Of a stretch of 64,000 nucleotides of DNA, positions 54,401 to 64,000 are shown piece by piece. The translations under genes were made by a program, and so were the position numbers. Source of the stretch: Urophycis tenuis (taxonomy: Eukaryota; Chordata; Actinopteri; Gadiformes; Phycidae); NCBI GenBank assembly GCA_036785325.1, contig JAXIVH010000142.1:248001-312000 (forward strand). Direction: 5' to 3'. The notes under the pieces were generated by a model. It was given only the letters and a program-made list of their open reading frames with translations, was not told the DNA's origin and searched no databases. The first letter of the stretch is position 1, and each line of letters opens with the position of its first letter.

Positions 54401-57207
54401 TATATTGACTCATGGGTCGTTGAAATACTAAGCTAATTAATTTGTGTTCTGTAAGGAAAGATTGATGTTAATTGAAACGTTGAAGGTATGTTTTTAGCTG
54501 CTGGGTAGACTTCAGTCAACCTGACGCAGTGTAGTCTGTGAGCAACCAAATTGCTCGGGGATGGGCTCATTATAAGCGGGGAAATCTAAGCTTTCCAACG
54601 GCGTATGGCAAGACTATATTCACCAAAGGGTCGTTGAAATACTAAGCTAATTAATTTGTGTTCTGTAAGGAAAGATTGATGTTAATTGAAACGTTTAAGG
54701 TATGTTTTTAGCTGCTGGGTAGACTTCAGTCAACCTGACGCAGTTTAGTCTGTGATCAACCAGACTGCTGGCGGATGGGCTCATTTTAAGCAGGGAAATC
54801 TAAGCTTTTCAACGGCGTATGGTAAGACTATATTCACCAAAGGGCCGTTGAAATACTAAGCTAATTAATTTGTGTTCTGTAAGGAAAGATTGATGTTAAT
54901 TGAAACGTTGAAGGTATGTTTTTAGCTGCTGGGTAGACTTCAGTCAACCTGACGCAGTTTAGTCTGTGATCAACCAGACTGCTCGCGGATGGGCTCATTT
55001 TAAGCGGGGAAATCTAAGGTTCCCAACGGCGTATGGCAAGACTATATTGAGTCATGGGTCGTTGAAATACTAAGCTAATTAATTTCTGTTCTTTATTGAA
55101 AGATTGATCTTAATTGAAACGTTGAAGGTATGTTTTTAGCTGCTGGGTAGACTTCAGTCAACCTGACGCAGTTTTGTCTCTGAGCAAGCAGACTGCTCGC
55201 GGATGGGCTCATTTTAAGCGGGGAAATCTAAGCTTTCCAACGGCGTATGGCAAGACTATATTGACTCATTGGTCGTTGAAATACTAAGCTAATTAATTTG
55301 TGATCTGTAAGGAAAGATTGATGTTAATTGAAACGTTGAAGGTATGTTTTTAGCTGCTGGGTAGACTTCAGTCAACCTGACACAGTTTTGTCTCTGAGCA
55401 ACCAAATTGCTTGGGGATGGGCTCATTATAAGCGGGGAAATCTAAGCTTTTCAACGGCTTATGGCAAGACTATATTCACCAAAGGGCCTTTGAAATACTA
55501 AGCTAATTAATTTGTGTTCTGTAAGGAAAGATTGATGTTAATTGAAACGTTTAAGGTATGTTTTTAGCTGCTGGGTAGACTTCAGTCAACCTGACGCAGT
55601 TTAGTCTGTGATCAACCAGACTGCTGGCGGATGGGCTCATTTTAAGCAGGGAAATCTAAGCTTTTCAACGGCGTATGGTAAGACTATATTCACCAAAGGG
55701 CCGTTGAAATACTAAGCTAATTAATTTGTGTTCTGTAAGGAAAGATTGATGTTAATTGAAACGTTAAAGGTATGTTTTTGGCTGCTGGGTAGACTTCATT
55801 CAACCTGACGCAGTTTAGTCTGTGATCAACCAGACTGCTCGCGGATGGGCTCATTTTAAGCGGGGAAATCTAAGCTTTCCAACGGCGTATGGCAAGACTA
55901 TATTGACTCATGGGTCGTTGAAATACTAAGCTAATTAATTTGTGTTCTGTAAGGAAAGATTGATGTTAATTGAAACGTTGAAGGTATGTTTTTAGCTGCT
56001 GGGTAGACTTCAGTCAACCTGACGCAGTTTAGTCTGTGATCAACCAGACTGCTCGCGGATGGGCTCATTTTAAGCGGGGAAATCTAAGCTTTCCAACGGC
56101 GTATGGCAAGACTATATTGACTCATGGGTCATTGAAATACTAAGCTAATTAATTTGTGTTCTGTAAGGAAAGATTGATGTTAATTGAAACGTTGAAGGTA
56201 TGTTTTTAGCTGCTGGGTAGACTTCAGTCAACCTGACGCAGTTTAGTCTGTGATCAACCAGACTGCTCGCGGATGGGCTCATTTTAAGCGGGGAAATCTA
56301 AGCTTTCCAACAGCGTATGGCAAGACTATATTGACTCATGGGTCGTTGAAATACTAAGCTAATTAATTTGTGTTCTGTAAGGAAAGATTGATGTTAATTG
56401 AAACGTTGAAGGTATGTTTTTAGCTGCTGGGTAGACTTCAGTCAACCTGACGCAGTTTAGTCTGTGATCAACCAGACTGCTCGCGGATGGGCTCATTTTA
56501 AGCGGGGAAATCTAAGCTTTCCAACGGCGTATGACAAGACTATATTCACTAAAGGGTCGTTGAAATACTAAGCTAATTAATTTGTGTTCTGTAAGGAAAG
56601 ATTGATGTTAATTGAAACGTTGAAGGTATGTTTTTAGCTGCTGGGTAGACTTCAGTCAACCTGACGCAGTTTAGTCTGTGATCAACCAGACTGCTCGAGG
56701 ATGGGCTCATTTTAAGCGGGGAAATCTAAGCTTTCCAACGGCGTATGGCAAGACTATATTCACTAAAGGATCGTTGAAATACTAAGCTAATTAATTTGTG
56801 TTCTGTAAGGAAAGATTGATGTTAATTGAAACGTTGAAGGTATGTCTTTAGCTGCTGTGTAGACTTCAGTCAACCTGACGCAGATTTGTCTGTGAGCAAC
56901 CAAATTGCTCGGAGATGGGCTCATTTTAAACGGGGAAATCTAAGCTTTCCAACAACGTATGGCATGACTATATTTGCCCATGGGTCGTCGAAATAATAAG
57001 CTGATTCATGTGTGTTCTGTTGGCTGTGGAAAGAAAATAGCACACAAGTCATACCAAGTCACCTTTATTTTTCAGTGATAAACATTAATAAATAAACAGT
57101 ATGGACATTGTATAAACAGTTGTATAAAAAGTGTAAACGGTATGAACAGTGTTCTTATAAAAGATATCAATATCAATACTGATCACGTGTGTATTTTATA
57201 TTTCCAG
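51474..57207 (+). repeat. 214-bp array M, 26 units, plus spacer
   Basis: The longest array: landmarks 51,489 to 56,839, 25 exact periods. It holds a six-unit (1,284-bp) higher-order repeat: units at 52,559, 52,773, 52,987 and 53,201 match those at 53,843, 54,057, 54,271 and 54,485 in variant order (CACTCAACCTGACACAG, ATCTTAAGCAGGG, TTTTTGGCTGC). In the middle (from about 54,913) the first-unit series AAGGTTCCCAACGG, TTCTTTATTG and GACTCATTGG restarts, as if the start of another array had been spliced in. Confidence 0.95.
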
Positions 57208-57711
57208 GTTATTTGTTGATGAGCCAGAGCCTGTGACTCCCACCAACCGGCCCGTTCAGCCCACTGCGTTGTCGTCCTCCACCCGGCCGAAGCCTCCTGC
57301 GCCCACCCGCCTCCAGCCGAGTCCTCCTGCTGCGTCAGCCTGTGGCCCGCCCGCCCCCTGTGTCGGCAGCACCCATACCGCTGGTCCTCCCCGCACAGCC
57401 ACAGGCCCCCTCCGTCCTGCTTCGTGGGCCATCCTGCAGCTGTCTCTGCAGTCATCGTGTGTCAAAACCATTCAAACTTGTATATGGTAACATTTCAAAA
57501 TGACACCAGCATAAATGAGGACCTTGCAATAGGTTGTGTGTTACAGGACCCCCCTGGCATACAGCTGTATGTCTCTGTGAAGGTGGTTGTGAAGAACTGC
57601 ATCCGGCTGAACAAGTACAAGTGCCGGCGAGGCAGCAACTCTCTCGAGGGGTTGCACGCCCACCTGGTTAACGCCATCCCTTCACAGCGATGTGGGATCA
57701 TGCCGTTCCAA
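57208..57711 (+). CDS. 504-bp exon module, copy 12 (open)
   Basis: Open to the donor, Ile/Cys end form (NAIPSQRCG). Private change GAGTCCTCC for GAGGCCTCC, giving Arg to Ser in the proline-rich frame (LQPSPP). Confidence 0.5.
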
Positions 57712-57721
57712 GTAAGTGATT

Positions 57722-57778
<57 letters not shown>

Positions 57779-58023
57779 GCGCGCGCATATATACACACAC
57801 ACACACACACTTATATATACACACACATATATATATATACTTAAACATAGCTGACCCTTTTTTTCCCCCTTCTCGGGGATTATTCTCCCAGTTTTGATCT
57901 CGGACGTCTGGTCACTTATAGCATATAATAATATTCTATTACTGTTAAGCCAACTATGAATAATAAAACAGGCCAAAACATGTGTCCTTTATCATAGCTA
58001 CACGTGTTACAAAAAAAACGCGT
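57712..58023. repeat. Microsatellite and tail after module 12
   Basis: About 26 AC repeats, CGCGCGCGCG, ACAC and TTATATATAC blocks to about 57,839. The tail has GATTATTCTCCC for GATTATGCTCCC. Confidence 0.9.
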
Positions 58024-60119
58024 GAATTGAAAAGTTGAAGGTATGTTTTTAGCTGCTGGGTAGACTTCAGTCAACCTGACGCAGTTTTGTCTGTGAGCAA
58101 CCAAATTGTTCGGGGATGGGCTCATTTTAAGCGGGGAAATCTAAGGTTCCCAACGGCGTATGGCAAGACTATATTGAGTCATGGGTCGTTGAAATACTAA
58201 GCTAATTAATTTCTGTTCTTTATTGAAAGATTGATCTTAATTGAAACGTTGAAGGTATGTTTTTAGCTGCTGGGTAGACTTCAGTCAACCTGACGCAGTT
58301 TTGTCTGTGAGCAAGCAGACTGCTCGCGGATGGGCTCATTTTAAGCGGGGAAATCTAAGCTTTCCAACGGCGTATGGCAAGACTATATTGACTCATTGGT
58401 CGTTGAAATACTAAGCTAATTAATTTGTGATCTGTAAGGAAAGATTGATGTTAATTGAAACGTTGAAGGTATGTTTTAACTGCTGGGTAGACTTCAGTCA
58501 ACCTGACACAGTTTTGTCTCTGAGCAACCAAATTGCTTGGGGATGGGCTCATTATAAGCGGGGAAATCTAAGCTTTTCAACGGCGTATGGCAAGACTATA
58601 TTCACCAAAGGGCCTTTTAAATACTAAGCTAATTAATTTGTGTTCTGTAAGGAAAGATTGATGTTAATTGAAACGTTAAAGGTATGTTTTTAGCTGCTGG
58701 GTAGACTTCAGTCAACCTGACACAGTTTTGTCTCTGAGCAACCAAATTGCTTGGGGATGGGCTCATTATAAGCGGGGAAATCTAAGCTTTTCAACGGCGT
58801 ATGGCAAGACTATATTCACCAAAGGGTCGTTGAAATACTAAGCTAATTAATTTGTGTTCTGTAAGGAAAGATTGATGTTAATTGAAACGTTAAAGGTATG
58901 TTTTTAGCTGCTGGGTAGACTTCATTCAACCTGACGCAGTTTAGTCTGTGATCAACCAGACTGCTCGCGGATGGGCTCATTTTAAGCGGGGAAATCTCAG
59001 CTTTCCAACGGCGTATGGCAAGACTATATTGACTCATGGGTCATTGAAATACTAAGCTAATTAATTTGTGTTCTGTAAGGAAAGATTGATGTTAATTGAA
59101 ACGTTGAAGGTATGTTTTTAGCTGCTGGGTAGACTTCAGTCAACCTGACGCAGTTTAGTCTGTGATCAACCAGACTGCTCGCGGATGGGCTCATTTTAAG
59201 CGGGGAAATCTCAGCTTTCCAACGGCGTATGGCAAGACTATATTGACTCATGGGTCATTGAAATACTAAGCTAATTAATTTGTGTTCTGTAAGGAAAGAT
59301 TGATGTTAATTGAAACGTTGAAGGTATGTTTTTAGCTGCTGGGTAGACTTCAGTCAACCTGACGCAGTTTAGTCTGTGATCAACCAGACTGCTCGCGGAT
59401 GGGCTCATTTTAAGCGGGGAAATCTAAGCTTTCCAACGGCGTATGGCAAGAGTATATTGACTCATGGGTCGTTGAAATACTAAGCTAATTAATTTGTGTT
59501 CTGTAAGGAAAGATTGATGTTAATTGAAACGTTGAAGGTATGTTTTTAGCTGCTGGGTAGACTTCAGTCAACCTGACGCAGTTTAGTCTGTGATCAACCA
59601 GACTGCTCGAGGATGGGCTCATTTTAAGCGGGGAAATCTAAGCTTTCCAACGGCGTATGGCAAGACTATATTCACTAAAGGGTCGTTGAAATACTAAGGT
59701 AATTAATTTGTGTTCTGTAAGGAAAGATTGATGTTAATTGAAACGTTGAAGGTATGTCTTTAGCTGCTGTGTAGACTTCAGTCAACCTGATGCAGATTTG
59801 TCTGTGAGCAACCAAATTGCTCGGAGATGGGCTCATTTTAAACGGGGAAATCTAAGCTTTCCAACGACGTATGGCATGACTATATTTGCCCATGGGTCGT
59901 CGAAATAATAAGCTGATTCATGTGTGTTCTGTTGGCTGTGGAAAGAAAATAGCACACAAGTCATACCAAGTCACCTTTATTTTTCAGTGATAAACATTAA
60001 TAAATAAACAGTATGGACATTGTATAAACAGTTGTATAAAAAGTGTAAACGGTATGAACAGTGTTCTTATAAAAGATATCAATATCAATACTGATCACGT
60101 GTGTATTTTATATTTCCAG
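58024..60119 (+). repeat. 214-bp array N, 9 units, plus spacer
   Basis: Landmarks 58,039 to 59,751. The third unit has the private ATGTTTTAACTGCTGG, and two units have AATCTCAGCTTTCC for AATCTAAGC. All of these recur 2,900 bp downstream. Confidence 0.95.
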
Positions 60120-60623
60120 GTTATTTGTTGATGAGCCAGAGCCTGTGACTCCCACCAACCGGCCCGTTCAGCCCACTGCGTTGTCGTCCTCCACCCGGCC
60201 GAAGCCTCCTGCGCCCACCCGCCTCCAGCCGAGGCCTCCTGCTGCGTCAGCCTGTGGCCCGCCCGCCCCCTGTGTCGGCAGCACCCATACCGCTGGTCCT
60301 CCCCGCACAGCCACAGGCCCCCTCCGTCCTGCTTCGTGGGCCATCCTGCAGCTGTCTCTGCAGTCATCGTGTGTCAAAACCATTCAAACTTGTATATGGT
60401 AACATTTCAAAATGACACCAGCATAAATGAGGACCTTGCAATAGGTTGTGTGTTACATGACCCCCCTGGCATACAGCTGTATGTCTCTGTGAAGGTGGTT
60501 GTGAAGAACTGCATCCGGCTGAACAAGTACAAGTGCCGGTGAGGCAGCAACTCTCTCGAGGGGTTGCACGCCCACCTGGTTAACGCCATCCCTTCACAGC
60601 GATGTGGGATTATGCCGATCCAA
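60120..60623 (+). pseudogene. 504-bp exon module, copy 13 (TGA)
   Basis: TGA and LHDPP, plus TTATGCCGATCCAA at the end (IMPIQ for IMPFQ), a change found only here and in copy 14. Confidence 0.55.
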
Positions 60624-60653
60624 GTAAGTGATTAAAACACACACACACACACA

Positions 60654-60686
<33 letters not shown>

Positions 60687-60923
60687 GCGCATATATACAC
60701 ACACACACACGCACATATACACACACATATATATATATACTTGAACATAGCTGACCCTTTTTTTCCCCCTTCTCGGGGATTATGCTCCCAGTTTTGATCT
60801 CGGACGTCTGGTCACTTATAGCATATAATAATATTCTATTACTGTTAAGCCAACTATGAATAATAAAACAGGCCAAAACATGTGTCCTTTATCATAGCTA
60901 CACGTGTTACAAAAAAAACGCGT
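60624..60923. repeat. Microsatellite and tail after module 13
   Basis: The AC run is broken by a single T (ACACATACACAC). CGCACATATAC and ATATACTTGAACATAG variants follow; the same variants occur after module 14. Confidence 0.9.
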
Positions 60924-63019
60924 GAATTGAAAAGTTGAAGGTATGTTTTTAGCTGCTGGGTAGACTTCAGTCAACCTGACGCAGTTTTGTCTGTGAGCAA
61001 CCAAATTGTTCGGGGATGGGCTCATTTTAAGCGGGGAAATCTAAGGTTCCCAACGGCGTATGGCAAGACTATATTGAGTCATGGGTCGTTGAAATACTAA
61101 GCTAATTAATTTCTGTTCTTTATTGAAAGATTGATCTTAATTGAAACGTTGAAGGTATGTTTTTAGCTGCTGGGTAGACTTCAGTCAACCTGACGCAGTT
61201 TTGTCTGTGAGCAAGCAGACTGCTCGCGGATGGGCTCATTTTAAGCGGGGAAATCTAAGCTTTCCAACGGCGTATGGCAAGACTATATTGACTCATTGGT
61301 CGTTGAAATACTAAGCTAATTAATTTGTGATCTGTAAGGAAAGATTGATGTTAATTGAAACGTTGAAGGTATGTTTTAACTGCTGGGTAGACTTCAGTCA
61401 ACCTGACACAGTTTTGTCTCTGAGCAACCAAATTGCTTGGGGATGGGCTCATTATAAGCGGGGAAATCTAAGCTTTTCAACGGCGTATGGCAAGACTATA
61501 TTCACCAAAGGGCCTTTTAAATACTAAGCTAATTAATTTGTGTTCTGTAAGGAAAGATTGATGTTAATTGAAACGTTAAAGGTATGTTTTTAGCTGCTGG
61601 GTAGACTTCAGTCAACCTGACACAGTTTTGTCTCTGAGCAACCAAATTGCTTGGGGATGGGCTCATTATAAGCGGGGAAATCTAAGCTTTTCAACGGCGT
61701 ATGGCAAGACTATATTCACCAAAGGGTCGTTGAAATACTAAGCTAATTAATTTGTGTTCTGTAAGGAAAGATTGATGTTAATTGAAACGTTAAAGGTATG
61801 TTTTTAGCTGCTGGGTAGACTTCATTCAACCTGACGCAGTTTAGTCTGTGATCAACCAGACTGCTCGCGGATGGGCTCATTTTAAGCGGGGAAATCTCAG
61901 CTTTCCAACGGCGTATGGCAAGACTATATTGACTCATGGGTCATTGAAATACTAAGCTAATTAATTTGTGTTCTGTAAGGAAAGATTGATGTTAATTGAA
62001 ACGTTGAAGGTATGTTTTTAGCTGCTGGGTAGACTTCAGTCAACCTGACGCAGTTTAGTCTGTGATCAACCAGACTGCTCGCGGATGGGCTCATTTTAAG
62101 CGGGGAAATCTCAGCTTTCCAACGGCGTATGGCAAGACTATATTGACTCATGGGTCATTGAAATACTAAGCTAATTAATTTGTGTTCTGTAAGGAAAGAT
62201 TGATGTTAATTGAAACGTTGAAGGTATGTTTTTAGCTGCTGGGTAGACTTCAGTCAACCTGACGCAGTTTAGTCTGTGATCAACCAGACTGCTCGCGGAT
62301 GGGCTCATTTTAAGCGGGGAAATCTAAGCTTTCCAACGGCGTATGGCAAGAGTATATTGACTCATGGGTCGTTGAAATACTAAGCTAATTAATTTGTGTT
62401 CTGTAAGGAAAGATTGATGTTAATTGAAACGTTGAAGGTATGTTTTTAGCTGCTGGGTAGACTTCAGTCAACCTGACGCAGTTTAGTCTGTGATCAACCA
62501 GACTGCTCGAGGATGGGCTCATTTTAAGCGGGGAAATCTAAGCTTTCCAACGGCGTATGGCAAGACTATATTCACTAAAGGGTCGTTGAAATACTAAGGT
62601 AATTAATTTGTGTTCTGTAAGGAAAGATTGATGTTAATTGAAACGTTGAAGGTATGTCTTTAGCTGCTGTGTAGACTTCAGTCAACCTGATGCAGATTTG
62701 TCTGTGAGCAACCAAATTGCTCGGAGATGGGCTCATTTTAAACGGGGAAATCTAAGCTTTCCAACGACGTATGGCATGACTATATTTGCCCATGGGTCGT
62801 CGAAATAATAAGCTGATTCATGTGTGTTCTGTTGGCTGTGGAAAGAAAATAGCACACAAGTCATACCAAGTCACCTTTATTTTTCAGTGATAAACATTAA
62901 TAAATAAACAGTATGGACATTGTATAAACAGTTGTATAAAAAGTGTAAACGGTATGAACAGTGTTCTTATAAAAGATATCAATATCAATACTGATCACGT
63001 GTGTATTTTATATTTCCAG
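60924..63019 (+). repeat. 214-bp array O, 9 units, plus spacer
   Basis: A copy of array N at an exact 2,900-bp offset, with the same private variants and no difference noticed over 2 kb. Confidence 0.95.
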
Positions 63020-63523
63020 GTTATTTGTTGATGAGCCAGAGCCTGTGACTCCCACCAACCGGCCCGTTCAGCCCACTGCGTTGTCGTCCTCCACCCGGCC
63101 GAAGCCTCCTGCGCCCACCCGCCTCCAGCCGAGGCCTCCTGCTGCGTCAGCCTGTGGCCCGCCCGCCCCCTGTGTCGGCAGCACCCATACCGCTGGTCCT
63201 CCCCGCACAGCCACAGGCCCCCTCCGTCCTGCTTCGTGGGCCATCCTGCAGCTGTCTCTGCAGTCATCGTGTGTCAAAACCATTCAAACTTGTATATGGT
63301 AACATTTCAAAATGACACCAGCATAAATGAGGACCTTGCAATAGGTTGTGTGTTACATGACCCCCCTGGCATACAGCTGTATGTCTCTGTGAAGGTGGTT
63401 GTGAAGAACTGCATCCGGCTGAACAAGTACAAGTGCCGGTGAGGCAGCAACTCTCTCGAGGGGTTGCACGCCCACCTGGTTAACGCCATCCCTTCACAGC
63501 GATGTGGGATTATGCCGATCCAA
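63020..63523 (+). pseudogene. 504-bp exon module, copy 14 (TGA)
   Basis: No difference from copy 13 was noticed, including TGA, LHDPP and IMPIQ. It is the newest module by this measure. Confidence 0.55.
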
Positions 63524-63553
63524 GTAAGTGATTAAAACACACACACACACACA

Positions 63554-63586
<33 letters not shown>

Positions 63587-63823
63587 GCGCATATATACAC
63601 ACACACACACGCACATATACACACACATATATATATATACTTGAACATAGCTGACCCTTTTTTTCCCCCTTCTCGGGGATTATGCTCCCAGTTTTGATCT
63701 CGGACGTCTGGTCACTTATAGCATATAATAATATTCTATTACTGTTAAGCCAACTATGAATAATAAAACAGGCCAAAACATGTGTCCTTTATCATAGCTA
63801 CACGTGTTACAAAAAAAACGCGT
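63524..63823. repeat. Microsatellite and tail after module 14
   Basis: Same broken AC run and TTGAACATAG tail as after module 13, at a 2,900-bp offset. Confidence 0.9.
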
Positions 63824-64000
63824 GAATTGAAAAGTTGAAGGTATGTTTTTAGCTGCTGGGTAGACTTCAGTCAACCTGACGCAGTTTTGTCTGTGAGCAA
63901 CCAAATTGCTCGGGGATGGGCTCATTTTAAGCGGGGAAATCTAAGGTTCCCAACGGCGTATGGCAAGACTATATTGAGTCATGGGTCGTTGAAATACTAA
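63824..64000 (+). repeat. 214-bp array P, partial first unit
   Basis: The window ends in the first unit. It has CAAATTGCTCGGGG where arrays N and O have CAAATTGTTCGGGG, so the 2,900-bp duplicate probably ends near here. Confidence 0.9.

Overview
The window reads as vertebrate, most likely fish, nuclear DNA from a subtelomeric or otherwise repeat-rich region. The grounds are degenerate CCCTAA telomere-type repeats in long tandem units, an intact L2/CR1/Rex-like LINE with an ATCTT tail, a Harbinger DNA transposon nested in a Ty3/gypsy remnant, and GT-AG exon boundaries. There is no bacterial-type gene layout, and I recognise no named single-copy host gene.

Layout. (1) 1-6,221: three copies of a 504-bp exon-like module (1,138, 2,976, 5,038) separated by arrays of a 214-bp satellite. 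They end in the only terminal exon in the window (5,694-6,221), which carries the stop codon and a Cys-rich, basic C-terminus. (2) 6,455-9,407: the 3' end of a Ty3/gypsy element (RNase H, polypurine tract, LTR), split by a 1,776-bp internally deleted Harbinger element. (3) 9,408-9,831: a promoter-like segment (three evenly spaced CCAAT boxes, CRE-like and AP-1-like sites, a CTCF-like site) ending in a splice donor. (4) 9,870-25,113: five more modules with 214-bp arrays of 1, 16, 3, 9 and 19 units, cut off inside a satellite unit. (5) 25,114-45,072: seven tandem copies of a 2.1-2.9 kb unit, each with 0.9 kb of degenerate CCCTAA repeat beside a CpG-rich block; the sixth holds a 4.13-kb LINE with an intact 1,018-codon ORF. 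(6) 45,073-64,000: a second copy of the LTR-end plus promoter segment, then six more modules with arrays of up to 26 units. It finishes in a near-perfect 2,900-bp tandem duplication.

Interpretation. The sequence suggests a repeated gene whose first intron contains the 214-bp satellite and whose second exon has been copied with it: promoter, donor, satellite, module, and finally the terminal exon. Every 214-bp unit carries a donor-like AAG/GTATGT resembling the exon-1 donor. The 9.9-10.3 kb locus, with one divergent unit, looks like the unexpanded ancestor. Six of 14 modules are open in the frame that joins the terminal exon, seven carry a shared TGA, and one carries a TAG. Whether any copy is transcribed or translated cannot be decided here. 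The encoded protein resembles, from memory only, uncharacterised transposase-like proteins that are common in fish.
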